DNA from: DAOUKH01 sp965219875
Lineage (GTDB): Bacteria > Chloroflexota > Dehalococcoidia > SHYB01
DNA: 64,000 nt
Direction: 5' to 3'
NCBI GenBank assembly: GCA_965219875.1
Contig: CBDCOW010000001.1
Span: 1 to 64,000, forward strand
Shown here: in pieces, positions 1 through 8,400 of the stretch
Position numbering within the stretch: position 1 is the stretch's first letter
Layout: the number at the start of each line of letters is the position of its first letter
Notes under the pieces: model-generated
Told to the model about the DNA's origin: nothing
Databases searched by the model: none
The model's input: only the letters and a program-made list of their open reading frames with translations
Made by a program: the position numbers and the translations under genes

Positions 1-4
1 AGTT

Positions 5-1184
5 GTGTTGCCCTGGCAAGAGACGAGTGTCGAAGCGGAGCGGTTGCGGTTCATAGAGCGACGGGCGGCGGGGGAGGAGCCCCACGCCGAGTCGTGCCGG
101 CAGTTCGGGATCAGCCGCAAGACCGGCTACAAGCTGATCGGCCGGTATGAGGCGTACGGTGAGGAGGGCCTGCGCGACCGGAGCCGCGCCGCCCACGATC
201 ATCCCAACGCCACGCCCCGCGAGCTGGAGGAGCGCATCGTCGCGGCGAAGCGCGCCCACCCCTCGTGGGGACCCAAGAAGCTCATCGCCTGGCTCCGCGA
301 CGCCGAGCCCGGCGTGCCCTGGCCCGCTCCCAGTACCGCCGGCGGCATCCTCGACCGAGCCGGCCTGGTACAGCGCCGTCGGCGCCGTCGGCGCGCCTCC
401 CCCTGGAACGAGCCCTTCGCCCACGCCATCGTCGCCAACGACGTCTGGGCCATCGACTTCAAGGGCTGGTTCCGCACCGGCGACGGGACGCGCGTCGATC
501 CCCTCACCGTCCAGGACGCGGCCTCCCGCTACCTCATCGCCTGCCGCGGGCTGGAGCGCCCCACCGGCCCGGAGACGCGGCGCGCGTTAGCGCGCGCCTT
601 CCGGGAGTACGGCCTGCCCCGGGTCATCCGCACCGACAACGGCCCGCCCTTCGCCGGCGTCGGCTTGGGCAGCCTCTCCCCGCTGGCCGTCTGGTGGGTC
701 AAGCTGGGCATCCTCCCTGAGCGCATCGCCCCGGGCCATCCCGAGCAGAACGGACGAGCGCCTCCACCGCACCCTCAAGGCGGAGACGGCCTCGCCGCCC
801 AGAGCCAACGGGCGCCGCCAGCAGCAGACCTTCGACCGCTTCCGGCGCAGCTACAACGCGGAGCGGCCCCACGAGGCCTTGGGGCAACGCCCGCCGGCCC
901 TGCTGTACACGCCCTCGTTCCGCCCCTATCCTGCAGTCCTCGGCTCGCCGGAGTACGGGACCGAGGCCACGGTACGCCGGGTGCGCGGCAACGGCGAGAT
1001 CAAGTGGAAGGGAGACCTGGTCTACGTGAGCGAGACCCTCAAAGGCGAGCCCATCGGCCTCGTCCCGCAGGACGACTGCAGATGGACGGTCCACTTCGGC
1101 CCCCTCCTCATCGGCCTCCTCGACGACCAGACGAAACGCATCGCCAAGACCCCCGTTAAAGTGTTACCTATGTCCCCGGTCTAA
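5..1184 (+). pseudogene. IS481-type transposase, frameshifted
   Basis: DDE/integrase-core transposase of an insertion sequence. The N-terminus (PWQETSVEAERLRFI) and following helix-turn-helix (about residues 25-60) look like IS481-family proteins. The catalytic acidic residues are visible in NDVWAIDFKGW, VIRTDNGPPF and HPEQNGR. Just after HPEQNGR (near 752-757) the reading frame breaks: the expected continuation (ERLHRTLKAET, then RRSYNAERPHEALGQRPP) is read in another frame, which stays open to a stop at 1182-1184. A loss of about 5 bases explains this. The start may be the GTG at 5 or the TTG at 8, which would give the usual MPW start. The left end of the element lies before the window. Inactive unless translational frameshifting rescues it. 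Confidence 0.85.
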
Positions 1185-1205
1185 CTGTTACCCATGTGCC
1201 CGGTC
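1162..1205 (+). repeat. IS481 right end, two tandem terminal-repeat copies
   Basis: Two 20-bp copies, TGTTACCTATGTCCCCGGTC at 1162-1181 and TGTTACCCATGTGCCCGGTC at 1186-1205, match at 18 of 20 positions. The inner copy overlaps the last codons of the transposase frame. The TGT...CCGG pattern is what IS481-family inverted repeats look like. The left partner is outside the window. Confidence 0.6.
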
Positions 1206-1347
1206 GCACAGGAGGGCGCGCGCCGCTAGGCGCGCGAGCGCCCGAAGGGCGCTTCTCCCTCGTCGACCCCGGTTACGCAAAGGTCTCCCGCTGGGAGAGG
1301 CTTGGGGTGAGGGCGGGGGGAGGCGGGGCCCCGCGCGGCCTTTCCGC
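1206..1347. repeat. Interspersed repeat between IS481 and dppC-like gene
   Basis: No gene is seen. The segment holds GGTTACGCAAAGGTCTCC at 1271-1288, the reverse complement of a motif found at several other places in the window (7136, 11582, 28790, 28856, 28995, 29657). It is followed by CCGCTGGGAGAGG and a GGGGTGAGGGCGG run that recurs at 29590 and 31410. Confidence 0.6.
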
Positions 1348-2256
1348 CTAGCCTCGGCGGAGGCGGGGGTCGAGGGTGTCGCGGAGGGCGTCGCCGAGGA
1401 GGTTGAAGCCGAAGACGGTCAGCGTAAGGGCGAGGCCGGGGAAGACCGCGTTCCACGGGGCCCGGTTGAATACGGTGGCCGTGGCGTTGTCTGCGACCAT
1501 CGATCCCCAGGAGGGGTTAGGCGGGGGCACGCCGAGGCCGAGGAAGCTGAGCGACGCCTCGATGATGATAGCAAGGCCGAGGAACGAGGTGACGACGATC
1601 ATCACCGGAGCGAACGTCTGCGGGGCAATGTGGCGGATGAGGATACGAAGGTCCGAGGCGCCGACGGCTCGTATGGCCTGGATGAATTCCATCTCGCGCA
1701 CGCTCAAGACGACGGAGCGCACCACGCGGGCGGTGTTCGGTATTTGGATCACGGCGATGGCGATGATGACGTTGCGTTGCGACTGTCCCGCCGTGGCCAC
1801 GATGGCCAGGGCCAGCACGAGCGTCGGAATGGACATGACGATGTCGACGACGCGTTGGATCACGGAGTCGCGCCAATCGGCGTAGTAGCCGCTCACGAGG
1901 CCCATGAGGAATCCGGCCAGCGAGCCGAAGAAGATGGCGATGACCGAAATGCTGATCGACGCCCGCGTCCCGATCATGAGACGGCTGAGGTTGTCCCGCC
2001 CTAGACTGTCTGACCCAAGAATGAAGCCCCCGGTCCATTCGGGTTGGGCGTAGGTGTTCGAGGCGTTGATCTTCTGCGCGTCGCCGGGCGCGAGCATTTC
2101 GCCGAAGATGGCGATGAAGACGACGAACACCACCAAGAAGAGGCCCACCGCGCCCAGGGGCTGCGCCTTGCAGAACCCGACGAGCCAAGACCAGAAGCCT
2201 CGAAGGACTTCTCCCACGCGGGAGGTGCTTTCCATCATTCCAGTCTGCACTGCCAT
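1348..2256 (-). CDS. Peptide-type ABC transporter permease, OppC/DppC family
   Basis: 302-residue inner membrane permease of the dipeptide/oligopeptide/nickel importer class (binding-protein-dependent transport inner membrane domain). An N-terminal membrane segment (about residues 30-50) precedes the SDSLGRDNLSRL motif typical of the DppC/OppC family, and the EAA-type loop (EASLSFLGLGVPPPNPSWG) is near the C-terminus. Its ATG lies 12 bp after the stop of the upstream permease gene, so the two form an operon. No binding protein or ATPase genes are in the window; the usual downstream position is occupied by repeats and an IS481 remnant. Substrate cannot be told from sequence; peptides, nickel or opines are all possible. 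Confidence 0.9.
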   Translation of the reverse strand: MAVQTGMMESTSRVGEVLRGFWSWLVGFCKAQPLGAVGLFLVVFVVFIAIFGEMLAPGDAQKINASNTYAQPEWTGGFILGSDSLGRDNLSRLMIGTRASISISVIAIFFGSLAGFLMGLVSGYYADWRDSVIQRVVDIVMSIPTLVLALAIVATAGQSQRNVIIAIAVIQIPNTARVVRSVVLSVREMEFIQAIRAVGASDLRILIRHIAPQTFAPVMIVVTSFLGLAIIIEASLSFLGLGVPPPNPSWGSMVADNATATVFNRAPWNAVFPGLALTLTVFGFNLLGDALRDTLDPRLRRG

Positions 2257-2268
2257 GCGTCCGCGTCC

Positions 2269-3225
2269 CTAGCCGAACCTGACCCTGGGATCGAGCCAGG
2301 CGTAGAGGATGTCCACGATCAGGTTCGCTATGAGCACAATTGCCGAGAACATCATGACGATACCCTGCACGATGGGGAAGTCGCGGCGGATGATCGCCTC
2401 AACGAGCGAGAAGCCGAGCCCGGGGAGGTTCCAGAATCTCTCCATGATGACCGTCCCGCCGATGAGCGCGGCGTACTGCAGCCCAACGATGGTGACGACG
2501 GGAAGGAAAGCGTTCTTCAGGGCGTGCCGGACCACGACCGCCCGCTCCGTGAGGCCCTTGGCCCACGCCGTGCGGATGTAGTCCTGCCGCAGCACCTCGA
2601 GCAGCGCCGAACGGGTCATCCTTGCGACCACGGCGGAGAGCAGGTAGCCCAGCGCGAGCGCCGCCCAGATCACCTGCTGGAAGTTGGTCCAGGGGTCGTC
2701 CCAGAAGTTCGCCGGCCTGATCGGCGGTATCCACTCGAACCACACCACCATGACCAGCAGCATGAGCGCCGCGACGAAGAAGTTGGGCAGCGCCAGCCCG
2801 CCGATAGTTACGATGCGGGCAACGTAGTCGATCCACGTGTTCTGGCGCACCGCCATCAAGACTCCGAGCGGCAGCGAGATAACCAAAGAAATGATGACGG
2901 TGAGCGTCGCCAGTTGGAACGTGAGCGGGAACGAGTCTCCGATCTCTTGCAGGACCGTCTTGTCCTTAAAGATCGCATCGCCCCAATCGCCGACAAAGAT
3001 CCCACCAACCCATTTGAAGTACTGAACGACATAGGAATCGTCGAGCCCGAGGTCGGCGCGGATCGCGTCATAAGCCGCCGGGTCGGGGGTGCCGGAGCCG
3101 TCGCCAATGAGAATCGAGAGGGCGACGTCGCCGGGAACGATGCGCATGATCGAGAAGATCAGGATCGAAATGCCGAGGAGGACGGGGATGAACTGGAGGA
3201 GCCGCTTCGCGATATAACTCTTCAA
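2269..3225 (-). CDS. Peptide-type ABC transporter permease, OppB/DppB family
   Basis: 318-residue membrane permease, first gene of the dppBC-like pair. It begins with the typical segment (YIAKRLLQFIPVLLGISILIF) followed by MRIVPGD, the family signature for DppB/OppB proteins. The EAA loop region is near residues 220-240 and the C-terminus ends in WLDPRVRFG, as usual. It would form the transmembrane channel with the downstream OppC-like protein. The neighbour on the right is divergent (amidohydrolase, from 3378), leaving about 150 bp for promoters. No periplasmic binding protein precedes it, which is unusual for this class. Confidence 0.9.
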   Translation of the reverse strand: MKSYIAKRLLQFIPVLLGISILIFSIMRIVPGDVALSILIGDGSGTPDPAAYDAIRADLGLDDSYVVQYFKWVGGIFVGDWGDAIFKDKTVLQEIGDSFPLTFQLATLTVIISLVISLPLGVLMAVRQNTWIDYVARIVTIGGLALPNFFVAALMLLVMVVWFEWIPPIRPANFWDDPWTNFQQVIWAALALGYLLSAVVARMTRSALLEVLRQDYIRTAWAKGLTERAVVVRHALKNAFLPVVTIVGLQYAALIGGTVIMERFWNLPGLGFSLVEAIIRRDFPIVQGIVMMFSAIVLIANLIVDILYAWLDPRVRFG

Positions 3226-3377
3226 GAAGACCTCGCGAGGGCGCGGTGCCGAATCGGGTTCGCGGCGGTTCCCGCCTGGTTCGGAAGTGCGCGGAAGTCT
3301 AGCATTCCTGTTTCAGCCGGTCAATCGAACGAGCGCCCTTCGGCGCCCCCCGCGGCGCGCTTTGTTACGATGGGGCT

Positions 3378-4217
3378 ATGCGGATCGACGCGCACGTGAA
3401 GGCCTTCCCCGAAAGCGTCCGGCAGCGGCGGGACGACTACCTGGGCCGCGACCTGACCTTCCGCTCGATGTATGGGAGGCCGGAGGCGAAGCTCGGCGGC
3501 CTCGACGAGTTGCTGGACAGCATGGACCGCAACGGTGTCGACCGGGCCTGTCTCGTCAGCATCGGCTGGTCGGCCCACGAGCACTGCGTCGAAATCAACG
3601 ACTTCATTCTCGAAGCCGCAGCGGTGCACCCGGCGCGCATCGTCCCCTTCTGCGTGGTGAATCCGCTGGCGGGGCGGGCGGCGGCGCGGGAGGTGGAGCG
3701 CTGCGCCCGGCTGGGCGCCCGCGGCGTCGGCGAGCTGCACCCCGACACGCAGGGCTTCGATCTCGCGGACCGGCACGCCCTCGAACCGCTGATGGACGCA
3801 GCGCAGGAGCATGGGATGCCCGTCCTCACTCATGCCTCGGAGCCGGTGGGCCACCTCTACCCGGGCAAGGGGAACCAGCGCCCCGAGACGCTGCTGGCCT
3901 TCGCCAAGAACTTCCCCGGCGCGCCCATCGTGATGGCGCACTGGGGCGGCGGCCTGCCGTTCTACGCCCTGATGCCCGAGGTGCGCGAGGCGTTGGCCGA
4001 CGTCTACTTCGATACCGCGGCGACGCCGTTCCTCTACGACGCGCGAGTGTTCGAGACGGTCGCGGGGCTGGTGGGGGCGGAGCGCATCCTGTTCGGCTCC
4101 GACTTCCCCCTGCTCCCGCAGGAGCGCGTCCTCAATCAACTCGAAGGGGCCGCGCTTAGCGCGGAGGAGAAGGCCGCTATCGGAGGCGGGAACGCGGCTC
4201 GTCTGCTCGGCCTGTAG
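3378..4217 (+). CDS. Amidohydrolase-family protein (amidohydrolase_2, TIM barrel)
   Basis: 279-residue metal-dependent hydrolase/decarboxylase-type TIM barrel. Visible landmarks are the N-terminal MRIDAHVKAF, the metal-site histidines in VLTHASEP and MAHWGGG, and the aspartate in the ILFGSDFPLL strand near residue 240. The first motif is normally D-x-H-x-H; here it reads DAHVK, so only one of its two histidines is present. It is transcribed divergently from the ABC permeases and convergently with galU, so it is a single-gene unit. Related proteins act on aromatic carboxylates or amides; the substrate here is unknown. Confidence 0.85.
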   Translation: MRIDAHVKAFPESVRQRRDDYLGRDLTFRSMYGRPEAKLGGLDELLDSMDRNGVDRACLVSIGWSAHEHCVEINDFILEAAAVHPARIVPFCVVNPLAGRAAAREVERCARLGARGVGELHPDTQGFDLADRHALEPLMDAAQEHGMPVLTHASEPVGHLYPGKGNQRPETLLAFAKNFPGAPIVMAHWGGGLPFYALMPEVREALADVYFDTAATPFLYDARVFETVAGLVGAERILFGSDFPLLPQERVLNQLEGAALSAEEKAAIGGGNAARLLGL

Positions 4218-4229
4218 CGCGCCGCGCCG

Positions 4230-5096
4230 CTATTCGCGCAGCTTGGCGGCGAGCCAGACGCGCAGCGCGGGCCCCATATCGGGGCGTTTCAGCGCCTCGT
4301 GGACCGACGACTTCACCATGCCCAGCGGGGTGCCGGCGTCGAGGTACTCGCCCTCGTACTCGATGGCGTAGAGTCCCTGCTCTTGGGCCAGCGCGTTCAT
4401 GGCGTCGGTAAGCTGAATCTCGCCGATGGCGCCGGGCTTGGTCCGCTCCAGCGCGTCGAAGATCTCGGGGGTGAAGACGTACCGGCCCACGATGGCGAGT
4501 CGCGACGGCGCCTCGCTCAGCGGCGGCTTCTCGACGAGCCGCGATAGCTTGTAGGCGCCGCCATCGACGCGCTCGCCGTCGATGATCCCGTAGCGGCTCA
4601 CGTCCTCGTCGGCGACGTGGTTCACCGCGACGACGCCCGCGCCGTAGCGCTCAAAGACGTCGAGCAACTGCCGGGTGACGGGCGTCGCGGCGTCGAAGAC
4701 GTCGTCGGGGAGAATGACGGCGAACGGCTCGTCGCCCACGACGTTCTTGGCGGTGAGCACGGCGTGGCCGAGACCGAGCTGCTCCTGTTGGCGGACCGAC
4801 GAGACCTCGACGAGGCTCGCGAGAGCGCGCACCTGCTCTAGGCGAGCCGCGTCGCCCTTGGCCTCAAGGATGCTTTCGAGCTCGAAGTTGCGGTCGAAGT
4901 AGTCCTCGACCGCCTTCTTGTTCTGCGAGGTGACGAGCACCACGTGCTCGATGCCGGAGGCCGCGGCTTCCTCGACGGCGTACTGGATCACCGGCTTGTC
5001 GACGATGGGCAGCGCCTCTTTGGGGACCGCCTTGCTCGCGGGAAGGAACCGCGTGCCCCACCCCGCCGCCGGAATCACCGCCTTACGGACCTTCAC
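4230..5096 (-). CDS. galU: UTP-glucose-1-phosphate uridylyltransferase
   Basis: Makes UDP-glucose from UTP and glucose-1-phosphate in the cytoplasm, for envelope polysaccharides and glycolipids. The nucleotide-binding motif AAGWGTRFLPASKA is at the N-terminus, followed by PKEALPIVDKPVIQY and, later, AVILPDDVFD and RLVEKP, all standard for GalU. I choose the GTG at 5096 because a strong GAGGAGG lies 5 nt upstream; an ATG at 5117 would add seven residues (MHGEEER) overlapping that ribosome site. This gives 288 residues. A TATACT box at 5139-5144 is a plausible -10. The YihY gene lies upstream on the same strand (63-bp gap). Confidence 0.93.
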   Translation of the reverse strand: MKVRKAVIPAAGWGTRFLPASKAVPKEALPIVDKPVIQYAVEEAAASGIEHVVLVTSQNKKAVEDYFDRNFELESILEAKGDAARLEQVRALASLVEVSSVRQQEQLGLGHAVLTAKNVVGDEPFAVILPDDVFDAATPVTRQLLDVFERYGAGVVAVNHVADEDVSRYGIIDGERVDGGAYKLSRLVEKPPLSEAPSRLAIVGRYVFTPEIFDALERTKPGAIGEIQLTDAMNALAQEQGLYAIEYEGEYLDAGTPLGMVKSSVHEALKRPDMGPALRVWLAAKLRE

Positions 5097-5159
5097 GCGC
5101 TCCTCCTCGCCGTGCACGGCCTCATGACCGGCCCGGCAAGTATACCGGCGGGGAGGGCC

Positions 5160-6182
5160 CTAGGCCCCGCCGCCGCCCCTCGGCCAAAGCCGTCGGAGCG
5201 TCCGCGCCTCGGTCCCGATCCTGCGGCGCGCCTTGGCCAGCGCGGGCGCCAGGCCCAACGTCCAGATGTCGAGCTGCGACACGACCCCTTGCTCGACGAG
5301 CCTGGTGTGGATCGAGGCAATCAGGCCGCCGATGAGCACGATCGCCGCCGAAAGGTACAGCCACCCCAGGAGGACGGCGACGGAGGTGAACTCACCGTAG
5401 ACCGGGGTGACGTCGGCGCGGGCGCGGGTGTAGTAGAAGAACGAGCCCTTGGCGATCTCGAAGGCCAGGGAGGCGATCAGCGCCCCGAAGAGCACGTTCT
5501 TCACCTCGACGTGCGTGTTGGGGAGGAAGCGGTACAGCGTGACCAGGGCCAGGAAGCTCACGAGCCAGGTGCTGACGGCGAGATAGGCCGGCCCGGCGAG
5601 CAAGCCGCTGATCTCCGCGGGGTTGTTGGTCTCGGCGAAGGCGCGGATGACCGTATTCGAGATGAGCAGGCTGGTGAACAGCAGCCCCGCGCCGACGGTG
5701 AAGCTCAGGTCGATGACGCGCTCACGGAGGAACGGGCGGGGGATGCGCACGTCCCAGGCCGTGTTGATCCCCTTGCGCAGGGTGGCGAAGACGGCCGTCG
5801 AGGCCCACGCGAGGCCCACGATCGCCAGCGGCGCGGTTATATCCGCCGACGCCACGGCGCGCCGCACCGCGTCGGCGATGGTCTCCTGCGACACCGGAAT
5901 GAAGGTCCCCAGCGCCCGCTGGAGCTCGACCTGTTGCAGCGCCGTCTCGTTAACGAAGAAGTCGAACGCCAGAATGATCAGGATCGAAAGCGGAAAGAGC
6001 GAAAAGAAGGAGTAGAAGGCGATGGCCGCGGCCATCTGCATGCTGTTGTTGGTGAGGAAGTACTGGGTTTGACGGGCGCAGAAGAGGACGAAGGCGCGGC
6101 CCCCGCTCCCAAGGTCGCTCGTTACCTCGGGCCGCGCCTCTTTGGGCGGCTGCGCTAGGAGGCTCGCCAGCCGGTTTTTCAT
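5160..6182 (-). CDS. YihY/BrkB-family inner membrane protein
   Basis: 340-residue integral membrane protein of the YihY/virulence factor BrkB family, once misnamed RNase BN. It starts with a soluble stretch, then the family hallmark NNSMQMAAAIAFYSFFSLFPL (first transmembrane helix, about residues 45-70), followed by five further hydrophobic segments to residue 290. The C-terminal tail is cytoplasmic and basic. The function of the family is not settled; envelope transport has been suggested. It lies between rph and galU on the same strand, with only 21 bp after rph, so it is probably cotranscribed with rph. Confidence 0.88.
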   Translation of the reverse strand: MKNRLASLLAQPPKEARPEVTSDLGSGGRAFVLFCARQTQYFLTNNSMQMAAAIAFYSFFSLFPLSILIILAFDFFVNETALQQVELQRALGTFIPVSQETIADAVRRAVASADITAPLAIVGLAWASTAVFATLRKGINTAWDVRIPRPFLRERVIDLSFTVGAGLLFTSLLISNTVIRAFAETNNPAEISGLLAGPAYLAVSTWLVSFLALVTLYRFLPNTHVEVKNVLFGALIASLAFEIAKGSFFYYTRARADVTPVYGEFTSVAVLLGWLYLSAAIVLIGGLIASIHTRLVEQGVVSQLDIWTLGLAPALAKARRRIGTEARTLRRLWPRGGGGA

Positions 6183-6203
6183 GGTCCGCCCGCGGCGGCG
6201 CGG

Positions 6204-6932
6204 TTACGCGCCGGACACGGCCCCGTCCCGCGCCGCGCGCTGGGCTTCGCCCAGGGCGCGGACGCCTTGTGCGGCGAGGTCGAGCAGCCCGTCGAGCTGC
6301 GCGCGGGAGAACGGATCGCCTTCCGCCGTCCCCTGCACCTCGATGAACTCGCCCCCGCCGGTCATCACCACGTTGAAGTCGACGTCGGCGTGCACGTCTT
6401 CCTCGTAGCAGAGGTCGAGCAGCGCCTCGCCGAGGACGAGCCCCACGCTCACCGCGGCCACGGAGTCCTTCAAAGGCATCGCCGGAATCGCGCCCTTCTC
6501 GACCAACGCGCTCACCGCCTGATACAGGGCGGCGTAGGCCCCGGTGATCGCCGCGGTACGGGTGCCACCATCGGCCTGGATCACGTCGCAGTCGATGGTG
6601 ACGGTGCGCTCGCCGAGCGCCTCCATGTCGACGACGGCCCGCAGCGACCTGCCGATGAGCCGCTGGATCTCGACGGAGCGCCCGTCGCGGCGGCCCACCT
6701 CGCGCTGCCGGCGGGTCAGCGTCGAGCGGGGCAGCATCCCGTACTCGGCGGTCACCCAGCCCCGCTTTTGGCCCCGCAGGAAGCCGGGAACGCCGTCCTC
6801 AACCGAAGCGGCGCACAGCACGCGCGTGCCGCCGGTCTCGATCATTGCCGACCCCTCGGCGTAGGGCTGGGCCCCGAGGGTGATGATGGTAGGCCGGATC
6901 TCGTCGTTCGCTCGCCCGTCGATACGCGCCAG
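6204..6932 (-). CDS. rph: Ribonuclease PH
   Basis: Phosphorolytic 3'-5' exoribonuclease that trims tRNA 3' ends. The family N-terminus ARIDGRANDEIRP is followed by GTRVLCAASVEDGVPGF, GWVTAEYGMLPRST and the RQREVGRRDGR region; TVTIDCDVIQADGGTRTAAI marks the active-site half. The only ATG/GTG/TTG start in frame is a GTG at 6989, upstream of an extended -10 box (6973-6981) and so probably not transcribed. Downstream of it a GGGAGGAG ribosome site precedes a CTG at 6932, giving 242 residues, the normal size. I therefore infer CUG initiation. If conventional starts are required, the gene begins at 6989. Confidence 0.88.
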   Translation of the reverse strand: MARIDGRANDEIRPTIITLGAQPYAEGSAMIETGGTRVLCAASVEDGVPGFLRGQKRGWVTAEYGMLPRSTLTRRQREVGRRDGRSVEIQRLIGRSLRAVVDMEALGERTVTIDCDVIQADGGTRTAAITGAYAALYQAVSALVEKGAIPAMPLKDSVAAVSVGLVLGEALLDLCYEEDVHADVDFNVVMTGGGEFIEVQGTAEGDPFSRAQLDGLLDLAAQGVRALGEAQRAARDGAVSGA

Positions 6933-6972
6933 AGGTCTCCTCCCGCGACGATGTCCAACTCGCCGCCGCCGG

Positions 6973-6981
6973 ATTATAGCA
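6973..6981 (-). promoter_or_regulatory. Extended -10 promoter of rph
   Basis: On the minus strand the sequence TGCTATAAT is a perfect TGnTATAAT extended -10 element. Transcription would begin near 6966, leaving a leader of about 35 nt with GGGAGGAG just before the proposed CTG start. No good -35 is seen, as expected for extended -10 promoters. Confidence 0.5.
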
Positions 6982-7476
6982 AGGGCCACCGGGGGCTTCG
7001 CGGCAGGGCGTTAGAGGGTGGACGCGGCTACCCCGTCCGAGACCTTGCGTAGCGGGCCGGGGAGTCGCGAGGGTCGCGGGCTTCGATGGCCTGTGGTCAT
7101 TGCGAGGCGGCCCCTCATCTCAATCTTCTCCCGTTGGAGACCTTTGCGTAACCCGCCCGCGGACTGGAAGGGGGGAGCAGGGCGGTCACCCCCCTTCCCC
7201 CTCTGGGGGAAACTGAAAGAGGGCGGGTGGGGCTCCACCGCAACCATCCCTCCCGTAGGGGCGCCTCTTGTGGGCGCCCTCCGGCCTCCCCCTCTGGGGA
7301 GACCTGAGCGGACGCTGGCGGGGGGACAAGCCTCAACCAAGCTCCCCGCAGGGGAGCCACCTTAAACCTCTCCCCCCCTGGGGGAGACTGAGAGAGGGCG
7401 GGTGGGGTGGTCCCACCAAGGGGAAAGAGCGGCCACCCCTCCTATGGATTGACGGGCTACGATAGGGCTTTGGCGG
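6982..7476. repeat. Intergenic cluster of short interspersed repeats
   Basis: No convincing gene. It contains GGAGACCTTTGCGTAACC at 7136-7153, TGCGAGGCGGCCCCTCATCT (around 7100-7120, also found near 11632), two hairpin-like CCCCCTCTGGGGGA/GAGAGAGGGCGGG units (about 7193-7235 and 7366-7405), a partial third at 7288-7310, and GTAGGGGCGCCTCTTGTGGG near 7255. The same units recur at 28.8-29.7 kb and 45.1 kb. Small open frames on both strands here are by-products of the repeats. Confidence 0.65.
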
Positions 7477-8400
7477 TTGTATAGGAACGGCGTCGTGAGC
7501 AGACAGACGCAAGCATACGTGTACGCGGGGTGCGCGGTCCTCCTGTGGTCGACGGTGGCCTCGGCGTTCAAGGTGTCGCTGCGGTACGTCGAGGCGCCGC
7601 ACATGCTGTTCTACGCGGCGCTGGTGTCGACGGGCGCGCTGCTCATCATCGCGGCATGGCGGGGCAAGCTGGGGGAGGCGTTCACCTGCTCGCGGAAGGA
7701 GTACCTCCGGTCGGCGGCGCTCGGCTTCCTCAACCCATTCCTGTACTACCTCGTGCTGTTCGAGGCCTACGACCGCCTGCCCGCCCAAGAGGCGCAGCCG
7801 CTGAACTACACCTGGCCCATGGTGGTGGTCATCCTCTCGGTGCCGCTGCTCAAGCAACCCCTAGGCCGGATATCCTTGGCCGCGATCGCGGTGAGCTTCC
7901 TCGGCGTGCTCGTGATCGCGACGCGCGGCGACCTGCTGGCCTTTCGCGTCAGCGACCCGCTTGGCACGGCGCTCGCGGTCGGCAGCGCGCTCATCTGGGC
8001 CACGTTCTGGTTGACCAACGTCCGGGACGACCGTGACGAGGTCGTCAAGCTGCTGCTGAACTTCGCCTTTGGGCTGGTCTTCGTCACCATCGCGGCGCTC
8101 GCGTTGGCCGGGCCGCCTCCGCTGGACCTGCGGGGCATCGGGGGATCGGCATACGCGGGCGTCTTCGAGATGGGCGTGACGTTCGTGCTGTGGATGCGCG
8201 CGCTGTCCCTCTCACGGACCACCGCGCAGGTGAGCAACCTGGTCTATCTGGCGCCGTTCCTCTCGCTCGTCCTTATCAACGTCATCGTCGGGGAGACGAT
8301 CCGGCCGGCGTCGGTAATCGGGCTGCTGCTCATCATCGGCGGCATCGTCATCCGCCGCTTCGACCGGACGGCGGAGGAGGAGGCAAGACCAAGCGCCTAA
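7477..8400 (+). CDS. EamA/DMT-family transporter
   Basis: 307-residue inner membrane transporter with about ten transmembrane helices in two repeated EamA halves, starting AYVYAGCAVLLWSTVASAFKV, where the WSTVASAFK motif is typical of the first helix. DMT exporters move amino acids or other metabolites; the substrate here is not predictable. The start could be the TTG at 7477 or the GTG at 7495 (VSRQTQAYVYAG); the second matches related proteins better. The stop TAA at 8398-8400 overlaps the stop of convergent comEC. Confidence 0.85.
   Translation: MYRNGVVSRQTQAYVYAGCAVLLWSTVASAFKVSLRYVEAPHMLFYAALVSTGALLIIAAWRGKLGEAFTCSRKEYLRSAALGFLNPFLYYLVLFEAYDRLPAQEAQPLNYTWPMVVVILSVPLLKQPLGRISLAAIAVSFLGVLVIATRGDLLAFRVSDPLGTALAVGSALIWATFWLTNVRDDRDEVVKLLLNFAFGLVFVTIAALALAGPPPLDLRGIGGSAYAGVFEMGVTFVLWMRALSLSRTTAQVSNLVYLAPFLSLVLINVIVGETIRPASVIGLLLIIGGIVIRRFDRTAEEEARPSA

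Noticed and set aside
750..760. IS481 frame break as programmed transposase frameshifting
   Set aside because: No A-rich or other slippery run is present at the break, and the conserved residues after HPEQNGR seem deleted; decay is simpler.
2044..3399. 451-codon plus-strand frame over the ABC permeases
   Set aside because: Composition (His, Asp, Arg rich) is that of an antisense shadow; the minus-strand permeases have clear membrane helices and motifs.
7136..7405. CRISPR-like array
   Set aside because: Units are irregularly spaced, differ in orientation and order, and no cas genes are present; they are dispersed repeats.
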